Positions 9,972-19,071 of a stretch of DNA of 64,000 bases are shown here, piece after piece. Position 1 is the first letter of the stretch. Every line of letters starts with the position of its first letter. The notes beneath the pieces were generated by a model, which was given only the letters and a program-made list of their open reading frames with translations, ran no database searches and had not been told where the DNA came from. Position numbers and translations under genes: made by a program. The DNA is taken from NCBI RefSeq assembly GCF_004358205.1, contig NZ_SMYO01000009.1, forward strand, positions 190,023 to 254,022, read 5' to 3'. Source of the DNA: Bacillus salipaludis. Its GTDB lineage: Bacteria > Bacillota > Bacilli > Bacillales_B > DSM-18226.

Positions 9972-10018
9972 GAAAAAAAGCCGACTTATATTTCAAGAGA
10001 TATGAAATATAAGTCAGC
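9972..10018 (-). terminator. Rho-independent terminator of the LTA synthase-family gene
   Basis: On the minus strand, GACTTATATTTCA and TGAAATATAAGTC form a 13-bp stem inside flanking GC pairs, followed by TTTTTTTCTTC. It lies just downstream of the sulfatase-fold gene at 10044-12011. Confidence 0.9.
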
Positions 10019-10043
10019 AAATAACTAGATTGGAACAAACGAT

Positions 10044-12011
10044 CTATTGAGCCCCAGTTGTTTGAACCTTAGGCTGTTTCGTATTTCCTTTAGGACCAAG
10101 ATATTGATATTCATTAGGATCAATCGGTTTAAATCCCTTTGGTGTATAGAACCGTAATAAATCTTTATTGACCACTGCATCGGACATTTGAAGTTCTGTT
10201 GAGATCTTATCATTAATTGATTTATAGGCACTTTGATTCGGTAATAATTCACCCGTGTCAGGGTTGTAGAATTTCCCGCTTACTTCAGTTACTTGAGGAG
10301 ATACATAATCACCATTTCTAAACAATGCCCAGTTGCGATGATCTTTTGATAATAAATCGGAACCGAATTCAATGTAATCTTTTGTATCAACACCTAATAA
10401 ATGTAGAAGGGTTGGTCGAACATCTACTTCACCGCCAAATTGGTGCTGAACCCCACCTTTTACACCTGGAACGTGTATATATAATGGTACTTCCTGCAAC
10501 TTGGCATTAATGGTTGGCGTAATTTTTGGAACGCCAAGAACTTTTGCCATTGCCTTATTGTGGTTTTCGGAAAGACCATAGTGGTCTCCATAAAGGACAA
10601 TGACCGTTTTATCATATAGCCCATCTGCTTTTAAAGCATCGAAAAACTGTTTAAGGGCTTCATCCATATAATGGGCTGACTGGAAGTAATTGTTTACAAC
10701 TGAGTCACCAAAGTCTCCGGCTGGAAAATTAGTATCTTGTTTGTCCATTTCAAATGGGAAATGGTTGGATAACGTAATAAATTTGGTATAAAAAGGTTGT
10801 TTTAACCCCTCAAGCATGGACATGGACTCTTGGAAATATGGCTTATCTTTCATCCCATAGTTCTTTATATTTTCAGGAGACATATTATAATATTCTGCGT
10901 CGAAAAATTGATCATAGCCTAATGCTCGATACATAACATTCCGGTTCCAGAAAGTTTTATAGTTTCCATGAAAAACTGCAGATGTATAGCCTTTTTGACC
11001 TAAAATAGCAGGGGTCGCTTGATACGTATTTTGTGCCTTATTGATAAAAACAGCACCTTGATTTAACGGATATAGTGAATTTTCCATCAAGAATTCAGCA
11101 TCTGATGTTTTACCTTGTCCTGTTTGATGATAGAAATTATCAAAATAGAAGGTGTTGCCATCATGAGCCAATGAATTTAAAAATGGCGTCACTTCTTGTC
11201 CATTTGGCATTTTATAATCAATCATAAAATTTTGGAATGATTCTAAGGAGACGTAAATAACGTTCATCCCTTTTGCTTTGCCAAAGTAAGCTGGATTTGG
11301 TGCCGTATAATGGGCTTTTCGATAATTTTCTACAGTTGTGATATCACTGCTGCTAGCGAGTGCCCTTTGACTAGAAGTTTTGATATTTTGAATGACATCC
11401 AAAATGGTAAAATTATATGCTCCTAAATATTTAACAAGGTAGTTTCTGTCGAAGGAACGTGTTAATAATTGCGGACGGTCTTTTTCTGCTAATCCAAGGT
11501 TAAAAAGAAAAACAGTGACAGCAAATAATAATACGATTTTATAGGATTTGCGATTTTTCGCACTAGCTTTTTTAAATATCGTTAGCGCAAGAACAATTAG
11601 AATAAGGGTATCTGTGAAATAAAAAATATCAAGTGGGGACATTAAGGAATTGGCGCTATCCCCCAATTGTCCAGCATTCGTTTTCGCCTGCATAATGACC
11701 GGGACTGTTATAAAGTCATTGAAAAATCGATAATAAACAATATTCGCATATAAAAGGAATGACAATACAAAATTGATGATAATCATAATCTTTTTGGTAT
11801 GCTTTTTAGAAAGTAAACCTAATCCAATAAAGAATAATCCAGAACTAATTGGATTAATAGCTAACAAAAACTTTTGTAGATTATTATCTATGCCTAATTT
11901 AAATTCTATTTGATAGGCTGCATAGGTCTTGATCCAAAATAACACAACTGCTATAACAAAAAAGGTAATATGACTCTTTTCGAATCTTTTTAGTAGTCCG
12001 ACCTTTTCCAT
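10044..12011 (-). CDS. Lipoteichoic acid synthase family protein (LtaS/YfnI/YqgS type)
   Basis: This is a membrane-anchored enzyme that transfers glycerol phosphate from phosphatidylglycerol to growing lipoteichoic acid, or primes that chain, at the outer face of the membrane. The first about 200 residues hold five membrane helices. The extracellular sulfatase-fold domain follows (about 245-600), with the nucleophile Thr in GQGKTSDAEF, the substrate-contact region HGNYKTFWNRN, and metal-binding motifs YGDHYGLSENHN. At 655 residues it is typical. It is monocistronic with a strong terminator. The proteins of this family cannot be separated by eye, so I do not assign a specific paralog. Confidence 0.92.
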   Translation of the reverse strand: MEKVGLLKRFEKSHITFFVIAVVLFWIKTYAAYQIEFKLGIDNNLQKFLLAINPISSGLFFIGLGLLSKKHTKKIMIIINFVLSFLLYANIVYYRFFNDFITVPVIMQAKTNAGQLGDSANSLMSPLDIFYFTDTLILIVLALTIFKKASAKNRKSYKIVLLFAVTVFLFNLGLAEKDRPQLLTRSFDRNYLVKYLGAYNFTILDVIQNIKTSSQRALASSSDITTVENYRKAHYTAPNPAYFGKAKGMNVIYVSLESFQNFMIDYKMPNGQEVTPFLNSLAHDGNTFYFDNFYHQTGQGKTSDAEFLMENSLYPLNQGAVFINKAQNTYQATPAILGQKGYTSAVFHGNYKTFWNRNVMYRALGYDQFFDAEYYNMSPENIKNYGMKDKPYFQESMSMLEGLKQPFYTKFITLSNHFPFEMDKQDTNFPAGDFGDSVVNNYFQSAHYMDEALKQFFDALKADGLYDKTVIVLYGDHYGLSENHNKAMAKVLGVPKITPTINAKLQEVPLYIHVPGVKGGVQHQFGGEVDVRPTLLHLLGVDTKDYIEFGSDLLSKDHRNWALFRNGDYVSPQVTEVSGKFYNPDTGELLPNQSAYKSINDKISTELQMSDAVVNKDLLRFYTPKGFKPIDPNEYQYLGPKGNTKQPKVQTTGAQ

Positions 12012-12076
12012 CTTAAAACTCCTTTCAAATCGATAAATACTATTTTTACCATACTCGTCCCTTATTACAAAAAAAA

Positions 12077-12101
12077 TTATCCAGCTAGAAGCCGGATAAA
12101 C
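12077..12101 (-). terminator. Small hairpin upstream of LTA synthase-family gene
   Basis: TTATCC (12078-12083) and GGATAA (12094-12099) form a short stem. On the minus strand it is followed by a run of eight T residues. It probably stops transcription coming from the monooxygenase side before the next promoter. Confidence 0.5.
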
Positions 12102-12205
12102 AAAAATATATTAAATAGGGGGTCAACATGAAAAAGTACTTTTCATGTTTTTATATTAACCCCAAGATATGAACAAGTTGTGAACAAAATATGAAAATTA
12201 CTTTG

Positions 12206-12262
12206 AAAAAACCAAGGGGACGTTCTTGCGGCTTTTAAGCCAGAACCGTCCCCTTGGTTTTC
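12206..12262. terminator. Long near-palindromic terminator/dispersed element
   Basis: The left arm AAAACCAAGGGGACG and the right arm CGTCCCCTTGGTTTT form a perfect 15-bp stem, with an inner TTCT/AGAA extension and A/T tracts on both sides. It lies directly after the monooxygenase gene. A half-copy (AACCATGGGGACG) recurs at about 15298-15311, so this is also a dispersed motif in this genome. Confidence 0.75.
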
Positions 12263-12271
12263 CCTTTCATT

Positions 12272-13468
12272 TCAATAATCTTTCAGTTCTATTCCGTTGG
12301 CAGCTTTCGCTATCATTTTTGAAATCATCTTAAACTGTACGGCCATAAGAGTGGGTACGCGCAATATTAAATTTCTTAGAAAGATTTTGAAGTTTGATTT
12401 TTCAATCATGCTCCCTGCGGCTATTCGTCCTATTTTTTGATTTTTCTCAACAAACTTTCTCATTTCTTGTTCATAGGCAACAAAAGCTCGGGCATAATCG
12501 CCATTTGCAGCTTTGAGTTCGCCAGCTAATACATAAGCTCCAACGAGTGCCAGGCTTGAGCCTTGACCTGAGAGAGGTGATGGGCCAAACGCCGCATCTC
12601 CTACCAATGTAACCCGACCTTTTGACCATGTCTGTATATGAATCTGGCAAATCTCATCAAAATAAAAGTCTGTCGCTTCTTTCATGCTTTTGAGTAGAGG
12701 CAAGGTTTCCCAACCCGATTGGCCAACAAAGGCATTTTCTACAAGATTCTTTTGATATTCTGTATCATGGCGATCGTACTCTAATTCATTTGATTGGAAC
12801 AAAAACATCCCTCTTGCTTCGGTATTGTCACGTGCGCTATACATCCCTACAGTTTTGCCTGGAACCGTATACAACAGTTGGCGGTGGTCAAGGTTGAGGT
12901 AATTCTCGAGAGTAAAAATCGATATATAACAGCCAAGCGTACGTTTAAACTGTGCTTCGTCGCCAAAAGTCAATGTGCGTACATTTGAATGGAGCCCGTC
13001 CGTACCAATTACCAAATCGAATGTCTGCGGCTTGTTATGAATAAATTGAACTTCTGCACCAGTTTCAGTCTCATGTATGGCGGTAATTGAATCGCCCCAA
13101 ATATAATTGGTCGTATTCTTGGTTAAATCAAATAAAATGTTACTTAGATCGTCGCGCATGATTTCAATGTCCAGACCTTTCTGGTTCCCCATACTTGCTT
13201 CGCTTATTTGACCTTCAATCTTACCTTTACTATTCACGAAGTAAACACCTGATATGTTTGTGTCAGCGTCAAAAACTTGATCGAATATACCCATCCGCTT
13301 AAGCACCGTAATGGCTGCACCACGGATATCAACCCCATAACCACCTGGGCGTAATGAGGGCGCACGTTCTATGACAGTCACATCAAAACCGTAGCGGTGA
13401 AGCCAGTAAGCAAGTGCCGGTCCGGCAATACTGGCACCAGAAATAAGAACGCGCATCGTTTTTTTCAT
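12272..13468 (-). CDS. FAD-dependent aromatic-type monooxygenase
   Basis: This is a single-component flavin hydroxylase of the PHBH fold, which uses NAD(P)H and O2 to hydroxylate a small, often aromatic or polycyclic, molecule. The N-terminal dinucleotide-binding motif is LISGASIAGPALAYWL, the middle DG motif is VIGTDGLHSNVR, and the FAD-ribityl motif is LVGDAAFGPSPLSGQGSS. At 398 residues it resembles TetX-like and related oxidoreductases, but substrate and any resistance role cannot be read from sequence. TTGGAGTGA precedes the ATG. It appears monocistronic. Confidence 0.88.
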   Translation of the reverse strand: MKKTMRVLISGASIAGPALAYWLHRYGFDVTVIERAPSLRPGGYGVDIRGAAITVLKRMGIFDQVFDADTNISGVYFVNSKGKIEGQISEASMGNQKGLDIEIMRDDLSNILFDLTKNTTNYIWGDSITAIHETETGAEVQFIHNKPQTFDLVIGTDGLHSNVRTLTFGDEAQFKRTLGCYISIFTLENYLNLDHRQLLYTVPGKTVGMYSARDNTEARGMFLFQSNELEYDRHDTEYQKNLVENAFVGQSGWETLPLLKSMKEATDFYFDEICQIHIQTWSKGRVTLVGDAAFGPSPLSGQGSSLALVGAYVLAGELKAANGDYARAFVAYEQEMRKFVEKNQKIGRIAAGSMIEKSNFKIFLRNLILRVPTLMAVQFKMISKMIAKAANGIELKDY

Positions 13469-13844
13469 AATTATGATTCACTCCAATCTACTGCTTTTAA
13501 ACCTTTCGTAGGCAACTTTCAGGTCATATTGGCCCTTCCCTACATAACATAGGTACTCTAAATTGGCGAATAAAATAACATAACTCTAAATTAACTCGAT
13601 TTCCCTTTGAGTAATCCCATAACTAATTACATAAGTGGCCCAATACAAAAAAGTGCATTTCTTACTACAGAAATGCACTCTTAACATAAAGTAAGAGCAC
13701 AATTCTTGCTGCGAAATCGCACCCTTTAATTAAAATATATCCCCAATCATGAGATCACTTAATTCTGCTTAAATGCCCCCAATACAAAAACTGTAAGCTC
13801 TATATACAACCTATTAAACTTATAAACTAATAAGCAAATATAGA
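13469..13844. other. Gap holding only a terminator
   Basis: No gene is supported here. The clear structure is the hairpin at 13645-13679 that ends the PadR/HAAS operon. Confidence 0.6.
13645..13679 (-). terminator. Terminator of the PadR/HAAS operon
   Basis: AGTGCATTTC (13652-13661) pairs perfectly with GAAATGCACT (13670-13679). On the minus strand it is followed by TTTTTTGTATT, the pattern expected for a terminator about 170 bp after the HAAS-domain gene. Confidence 0.85.
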
Positions 13845-14843
13845 TTAACGAATTCTAGCTTTACGGAACCCATCAAATACACTGATTGCCGAAGATATCA
13901 TAAAGATTAAAATTCCACCGCCCACGATCCACAATTCAAATTGATTAGCTGTAATGGTAAATGAATTAGACATATACGTAATATAATCATGGGTGATTAC
14001 ATTCGGATTTCTGAATATCACAATGAATACAATGGTTGCAATAAGCTGGAGGGCAGTATTACAAATGGCCATTCTTTTTGTCCACTGTCCCTTTATTAAT
14101 TTATAAAGGGCTAAGGCTATTTCTAAACCAATAACAACAAGAACGATTGGCCAATACCACAGTAAAACTTCCTGATTTAAAGAAGGAGTTACGAATTTAA
14201 GTCCTTCTCCACCACCTATATATACACCAACAAGATGATTCGCATTAAAATAAAGTGTTGCCCAGATTGCAGTCCACAATAGACTTCCAAATACTTCGAC
14301 CTTAGAAATCGCTTTTTTCTTAGGGATATACGGGATATTTTTCAAATCATCGGGAGTCCATTTTTTAAGGCTTGCTGTTAATGGCTGCTCATCTCTTCCC
14401 TTATCTGTTCTTTCTAATATGGCAAACATAAGTGTTAGCCAAAAGAATACTTGGATCCCCACTTCAATGATCCTCCCTATTCCTTCGCCCATAAGACTCA
14501 AAACAATATTAATAACCGCTTGTTCACCACTATATCCAATAAAATATTCGGCAATCATCGAGATGAACGAAATGACAGCAGCAATCGGTAAAATCATTTT
14601 TAGCAGCGTCACATATACATCAAAATAGCGTGGACCAATTAAGTGCATTGGCCGATCTCGATAACCACTAGCCAATGTGACGGGGCTCCCCAATTTTTCA
14701 AGAACTGCCTTTATATCTTCTTCCTGGTAATCATCAGGCAGCATATCCTCTATCGTTGACCGCAACTCGAGTGCAATATCCTCACGATTTTTTTCAGGCA
14801 GCCTCCGAGTAACTTCTTGTATATAAATCTCAATTAGATTCAT
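13845..14843 (-). CDS. HAAS-domain multi-helix membrane protein
   Basis: The N-terminal about 75 residues (NLIEIYIQEVTRRLPEKN...VLEKLGSPVTLASGYRDRP) match the cytoplasmic HAAS/DUF1700-type signalling domain often encoded next to PadR regulators. The rest contains about six membrane helices. In related pairs the membrane protein is the regulated target or signal partner; the actual activity is unknown. GGGGAGGGAGACG lies before the ATG. The gene overlaps the PadR gene by 14 bp. Confidence 0.8.
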   Translation of the reverse strand: MNLIEIYIQEVTRRLPEKNREDIALELRSTIEDMLPDDYQEEDIKAVLEKLGSPVTLASGYRDRPMHLIGPRYFDVYVTLLKMILPIAAVISFISMIAEYFIGYSGEQAVINIVLSLMGEGIGRIIEVGIQVFFWLTLMFAILERTDKGRDEQPLTASLKKWTPDDLKNIPYIPKKKAISKVEVFGSLLWTAIWATLYFNANHLVGVYIGGGEGLKFVTPSLNQEVLLWYWPIVLVVIGLEIALALYKLIKGQWTKRMAICNTALQLIATIVFIVIFRNPNVITHDYITYMSNSFTITANQFELWIVGGGILIFMISSAISVFDGFRKARIR

Positions 14844-15177
14844 CGTCTCCCTCCCCTTTTAATAAGCCAAAGAGCTCTTTCGAATTCTTAATCCATTCTC
14901 TTTTTAACTGCAAAAAAATCTCTAAGCCATATTCACTTAAAACATAATATTTACGGGGTCTACTCTCAGATGTATCCCAACTACTCGAAACTAACTCCTG
15001 TTTTTCTAATCGTCGAAGCAATGGATATAAGGTACTTTGGTCAATGGTAATGCCCGATTCCTCCAATAATTGAACAAGTGAATATCCATACTGTGGTTTT
15101 TGTAATTGACTTAAAACGGCTAATGTCAACGTTCCTCTCCTAAGCTCTGTCATTAATGAATTCAATAAAGTACTCAT
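14830..15177 (-). CDS. PadR-family transcriptional regulator
   Basis: This is a 115-residue winged-helix repressor. The DNA-binding part shows LTLAVLSQLQKPQYGYSLVQLLEE, the recognition helix DQSTLYPLLRRLEKQELV, and the wing SESRPRKYYVLSEYG. A short C-terminal helix gives the dimer. It is the first gene of a two-gene unit. A 37-bp dyad sits just upstream (15204-15240) and overlaps the promoter, so it probably represses its own operon. GAGGTG precedes the ATG. Confidence 0.9.
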   Translation of the reverse strand: MSTLLNSLMTELRRGTLTLAVLSQLQKPQYGYSLVQLLEESGITIDQSTLYPLLRRLEKQELVSSSWDTSESRPRKYYVLSEYGLEIFLQLKREWIKNSKELFGLLKGEGDDESN

Positions 15178-15203
15178 TCACCCACCTCATTTTTTATTTA
15201 CTA

Positions 15204-15240
15204 TATGACATACAGCATATGATTTATGCTATGCGTCATA
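15204..15240 (-). promoter_or_regulatory. Likely PadR operator
   Basis: Arms TATGACATACAGCATA and TATGCTATGCGTCATA match in 13 of 16 positions around a 5-bp centre, 27 bp upstream of the PadR start codon. The outer end overlaps the predicted -10 box, which suits autorepression. That PadR binds here is inferred from position and symmetry. Confidence 0.65.
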
Positions 15241-15263
15241 CACTATTGTTGTTACAATATCAA
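15235..15263 (-). promoter_or_regulatory. Predicted sigma-A promoter of padR/HAAS operon
   Basis: On the minus strand TTGATA (15258-15263) is followed by 17 nt and TATGAC (15235-15240). The -10 hexamer is the outermost part of the operator dyad. Confidence 0.5.
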
Positions 15264-15592
15264 TGTAAATTAAATAGCCTTTTTTGAAATAACAAAAAAC
15301 CATGGGGACGAATTGTTTTTCTTGAAAAGCCTTTTCCGGTGTTTTTGGCAATTAAAAAATGCTATTTACTTTTCTGTTTTTATTTTTACTAAAAAATGTT
15401 TCATAGAAACTGAAATACAGTAGTTGAGGAGCTTTTTAGCATCTTTATATTACATTTCATTCACTTCTTGTAGAAGTCGTCAAATCCCCCTGAAATCTAC
15501 GCAAAAAAAGCTCCCAAAATTTATAAAAATGGGAACTTTTCTTTCTATTTTATGACTATAATTAAGCCTAAATATTTTAATTTAAAAAGTTT
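15264..15592. other. Gap with terminator-like hairpin and repeat half-site
   Basis: No gene is supported. AACCATGGGGACG at about 15298-15311 repeats one arm of the element at 12206-12262. A hairpin at 15502-15540 (AGCTCCCA/TGGGAACT) is followed on the minus strand by seven T residues and could terminate transcription arriving from the catabolic operon. Confidence 0.5.
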
Positions 15593-15667
15593 TTATCTAT
15601 CTCTATTTCTGATCGTTTCACTTACAACCTGTTCTAACGCATTCGAAATAACAGAAGGACCTGTAAA
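15593..15667 (-). pseudogene. 3'-terminal fragment of an HpcH/HpaI aldolase gene
   Basis: On the minus strand the peptide ...TGPSVISNALEQVVSETI then RNRDR and a stop closely matches the C-terminus of the decayed aldolase gene at 24884-25498 (TGTSVISNALEQVVSETI). Only about 24 codons remain, with no start codon or ribosome site. It is therefore a duplicated scrap flanking the catabolic operon on the opposite side from the larger copy. Confidence 0.7.
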
Positions 15668-15691
15668 GTTTTTCTCCATTAAGAAAATTAT

Positions 15692-15723
15692 AAGCACCCG
15701 AATGTAACGGGTGCTTTGTTTTT
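15692..15723. terminator. Terminator hairpin downstream of IclR gene
   Basis: AAGCACCCG and CGGGTGCTT form a 9-bp stem with a 7-nt loop. A T-rich run (TTTGTTTTTAC) follows on the plus strand and a weaker one (ATAATTTTC) on the minus strand. On the minus strand it is the first terminator after the catabolic operon. From 15724 to 15949 I see no intact gene, only a possible scrap around 15790-15865. Confidence 0.65.
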
Positions 15724-15949
15724 ACTACTAGAATAATATTTGGAAATTACACACGAACTATTGCCTCCGAAATAATAGAAAAATCAAGCAGCTTTTCTTT
15801 TAGCAATACGAGAACCTACTCCAGAAATATATATTGGTTCGAATTCGCCGAATCCACCTCATATTAACTCCCCTTTGGATCATAAGTTCTATTTAAGAAC
15901 TAAGGAATCTTTTTCTCTTTAAATCTTCCATTTGGATAACAAAAATTAT

Positions 15950-16681
15950 TTAACACCTATATCCTAATCTTTCACTTATTAAATTTGCACAATATTTAGC
16001 CTTGTCTACCAAAAATATTTTGTTTTCTTCTGTTAACATATGAATTTGGCCTGCAACGGTAAGATTCGCCGTAATTTCATTGGAATGATCAAAAATCGGC
16101 ACTGCGATTCCAAAGCTTCCGGGTCTTCTTTCACCTGTAGTTATTTTATATCCCTTAACAAGAATTTCGTTTAATTCTTCATTTAGTTGCTCAATGTTAA
16201 CATCAGCCTCTTCAATGATCTTTTGTAAGATTTCATCCTTATCTTTTGAATAGGCAAGCAACACTTTTCCGGATGCCCCGGTGAAAAGAGGGGTATGTTC
16301 ACCAATCCGGATAAAATTAATCACAATCTCAGGCCCGTCAATCTTATCAATACAAACCCGGGAATTCCCAGCCCTGATATTTAAATCCACTGTCATCCCT
16401 GTATCATTTACCAACTCAGCCATAATCGGTTTTGCAACTTTACGTAAATCAAAATCATTCATCACAATATTCCCTAGCCTAAAGAACGGAAATCCTAAAG
16501 AATACCTGCGCGTGTCAGGATCTTGTTTGATAAAATCCATGCTCTCTAGCGTAGCTAATAACCTGACAATTGTACTTTTAGGGTATTTAAGCTCAGCATG
16601 AATCTCGGCGATTGAAAGTGTGTTTCGTTCAAATGAAAATAACATTAAAATCTTAAATAATTTTTCAATACTCGCAACCAT
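15950..16681 (-). CDS. IclR-family transcriptional regulator of the catabolic operon
   Basis: An N-terminal winged helix-turn-helix (about 1-65: LSIAEIHAELKYPKSTIVRLLATLE) is followed by the IclR effector domain (about 75-240), with TGMTVDLNIRAGNSRVCIDKIDGPE and GASGKVLLAY and the closing ITANLTVAGQIHMLTEENK. IclR proteins bind a pathway metabolite and control the adjacent catabolic genes. It is the last gene of the operon, so feedback control is likely. TGGAA-N4-TTCCA palindromes at the operon promoter (24416-24429, 24484-24503) suit this family. AAAGGAAC precedes the ATG; 243 residues is a normal length. Confidence 0.9.
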   Translation of the reverse strand: MVASIEKLFKILMLFSFERNTLSIAEIHAELKYPKSTIVRLLATLESMDFIKQDPDTRRYSLGFPFFRLGNIVMNDFDLRKVAKPIMAELVNDTGMTVDLNIRAGNSRVCIDKIDGPEIVINFIRIGEHTPLFTGASGKVLLAYSKDKDEILQKIIEEADVNIEQLNEELNEILVKGYKITTGERRPGSFGIAVPIFDHSNEITANLTVAGQIHMLTEENKIFLVDKAKYCANLISERLGYRC

Positions 16682-16730
16682 ATATTTTTGTTCCTTTCAT
16701 AGATAGCGCTTTTTAAAATTTCAGGAACGA

Positions 16731-17603
16731 TTATCTCAAGACATATTTTTCTTCTATCTCATGATACCGTTGGATGCCAAGTAGTTGATTAAGCTGACTA
16801 AAATTCAACATCTGGTCTTTCATCCCAGCCGTAGTTCCTGTTTCTTTCAATTCATGAAATAAATCTTGTGCCGCCTTTGCAACTACACGAGTAACACTGT
16901 TTGGAAAGATGACAATTTTATAACCCATGCTGTCAAGTTCAGAAGCAGACATTAATGGGGATTTTCCGCCTTCCACCATATTCGCCAATAAAGGCTTTTG
17001 GATATAATTTGTTATGATCGAGAACTCATCCTTGTTCTCCAAAGCCTCTACAAAAATTATATCTGCGCCTGCTTCCACATAACATTGTGCCCGTTCAATT
17101 GCTTCCTGTAAACCGTTTATTGCTCTCGAATCAGTACGTGCAATGATTAGCAAGTTTTCATCTACTCTAGTGTCTACTGCAGCTTTGATTTTACCAATCA
17201 TTTCAGACAAAGGGATTACATTTTTATCTCTCAAGTGACCGCACCTTTTCGGGAAATCCTGATCTTCCAGTTGGATTGCGGAAATGCCTGCTCGCTCAAA
17301 ATCTTTTACGGTCCTCATCACATTCAAGTAGTTTCCGTACCCCGTATCAGCATCTGCGATTACTGGAATTTGTACCGCGTCACATATATATGATGCTCTT
17401 GTTGCCATTTCACTTGCCGTCATTAAACCTATATCAGGTTTTCCTAATGTGGTATAAGAGATGCCGCCGCCTGTCATATAAAGTGCTTCAAACCCAGCCT
17501 GTTCGATTAGTACCGAAGTCAAACTGTCATATGCCCCCGGTGCAATGATAATTCCAGTTTGCGATACTCGTTCTTTGAATTTTTTTCTAATTGAATTCAT
17601 CAT
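16731..17603 (-). CDS. Isocitrate lyase/PEP mutase-family lyase (2-methylisocitrate or 2,3-dimethylmalate lyase type)
   Basis: This enzyme cleaves a C-C bond of a 2-hydroxy diacid to give pyruvate plus a second acid (succinate or propionate in characterised relatives). The barrel shows the Mg-binding segment PVIADADTGYGN, the catalytic loop QLEDQDFPKRCGH (the KRCGH motif of lyases rather than mutases), and IIARTDSR. At 290 residues it is the normal short form. It sits next to an aconitase-type hydratase pair and a carrier in the same operon, an arrangement that recalls dimethylmaleate hydratase plus dimethylmalate lyase of nicotinate fermenters. The substrate is inferred, not proven. Confidence 0.88.
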   Translation of the reverse strand: MMNSIRKKFKERVSQTGIIIAPGAYDSLTSVLIEQAGFEALYMTGGGISYTTLGKPDIGLMTASEMATRASYICDAVQIPVIADADTGYGNYLNVMRTVKDFERAGISAIQLEDQDFPKRCGHLRDKNVIPLSEMIGKIKAAVDTRVDENLLIIARTDSRAINGLQEAIERAQCYVEAGADIIFVEALENKDEFSIITNYIQKPLLANMVEGGKSPLMSASELDSMGYKIVIFPNSVTRVVAKAAQDLFHELKETGTTAGMKDQMLNFSQLNQLLGIQRYHEIEEKYVLR

Positions 17604-17702
17604 ATCTCACTTCCCTTTATTTGCTCAACTTTTTTATTAATAAGTTGACCAACCCGCCTAATTAATGATTCTTTAATCTATGGCGGGTTAATCGAAGTAA
17701 TT

Positions 17703-18992
17703 TTAATGGACTATGGTTTTAATTCTCTGTTCCTCTGAAATTGTACCTTGTTTTTCTTTTGTAAAGAATAAGAATCCGATTGAGCTAAGTAAAGCAAGAA
17801 CAATCATAACCCCAAAACCTGCGCTGAAACTGCCCGTTATCTGAATAGCAACTCCCATTGCAGTGGGTGCAACAATTCCGGCAAGAGCAAATGCAGCATT
17901 CAAAAACCCTGATGCAGCTGCGGGCTGGTCTGGAGCAGAATCAATCGCAACGATCCACCAAATCGAACCCGTAACCATCCCAAATCCTACTCCAAGGGAG
18001 ATAAATGTAATGGCACCATATAGGGATGGATTAAACATGATTGGAATAAGGGAAGCACCCGATAACAATAAACATATTCCTATCAAATTAAATCGGCTTC
18101 GTATACCTGGTTTACGTCTATATAGTTGGTCTGCAATAAGTCCGCCTGCAATGGTAGCTACCGTCCCAACGGCCCATGGTAAAACCGTGAAAAATCCAAC
18201 TTTAACGATGTTGAGATGATAAACCTGGCTGAGTATGCCCGGCAACCAATACATAAATCCCCAGAACATGAATCCCCAAGAAAAATAACCAAATGCGGAA
18301 ATCAAAAGATTCTTATTGGTAAATATCTTCTTCCATTCTACTTTTTTTACATGCTCCGTTGTCTCTTCTTCTACTAAGCCGCTTTTAATGTATTCTTGTT
18401 CTTGAGGGCTAACTCGATGGTAGCCAATAGGAGAATCCTTAAACAGCCATAACCAAATTCCAACCAATATCAATCCTAATGCTCCCAAAATAACGAACGG
18501 CGATTTCCATCCCAGGCTTTCCATTAGCTGTGTAATAATAGGTCCACCGATCATGAGGCTAAAAGGGACCCCAAATCCAACGATCATCCCTAAAGCCTTC
18601 CCTCTTTCCTTTCCTGGCAGCCAACGGCTAATTCCCCTGCTGACTGCTGGAAAGGCTGGTCCTTCAGATCCACCGAGTAATACCCGAACTAGGAAAAGGC
18701 TGACAAAAGAACCCATGAAAGCGGTCAAAATACTAAATACTGACCAGAGCCCTGCAGAAAGGGACAATGCCTTCTTTACTCCAATTTTGTCTATAATAGG
18801 ACTGCCTACAAAGGAGAGAATCAAGTAACCAATAGAAAAGGCACTGCCAATTAGGCCCCACTCCGCATTGTTAATATTAAACTGTTTCGTAATTGCTCCA
18901 TTGGCAAAACCAAGAGCAGACCTATCCAAGTAATTTATTAAAATTGTAAGAGCAATAATGCTTACAATGACCCAGCGGAACTTACCCTTCAT
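17703..18992 (-). CDS. MFS transporter, anion:cation symporter-like
   Basis: This is a 429-residue major facilitator protein with about 12 membrane helices, probably importing an organic anion in symport with protons or sodium. Helix 1 and its loop carry ILINYLDRSALGFANGAI, and the segment PAVSRGISRWLPGKERGKALG is characteristic of the ACS family (hexuronate, glucarate, phthalate-type carriers). It lies inside the catabolic operon between the hydratase small subunit and the lyase, so it most likely takes up the substrate. AAGGAG is about 13 nt before the ATG. Confidence 0.9.
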   Translation of the reverse strand: MKGKFRWVIVSIIALTILINYLDRSALGFANGAITKQFNINNAEWGLIGSAFSIGYLILSFVGSPIIDKIGVKKALSLSAGLWSVFSILTAFMGSFVSLFLVRVLLGGSEGPAFPAVSRGISRWLPGKERGKALGMIVGFGVPFSLMIGGPIITQLMESLGWKSPFVILGALGLILVGIWLWLFKDSPIGYHRVSPQEQEYIKSGLVEEETTEHVKKVEWKKIFTNKNLLISAFGYFSWGFMFWGFMYWLPGILSQVYHLNIVKVGFFTVLPWAVGTVATIAGGLIADQLYRRKPGIRSRFNLIGICLLLSGASLIPIMFNPSLYGAITFISLGVGFGMVTGSIWWIVAIDSAPDQPAAASGFLNAAFALAGIVAPTAMGVAIQITGSFSAGFGVMIVLALLSSIGFLFFTKEKQGTISEEQRIKTIVH

Positions 18993-19071
18993 ATACCCAA
19001 CCGACTCCTTTTTCCAACGTTATAGTGGTGAATTAATATAGTCGACCTACCTTAAGAAAAGCACATCTAGT

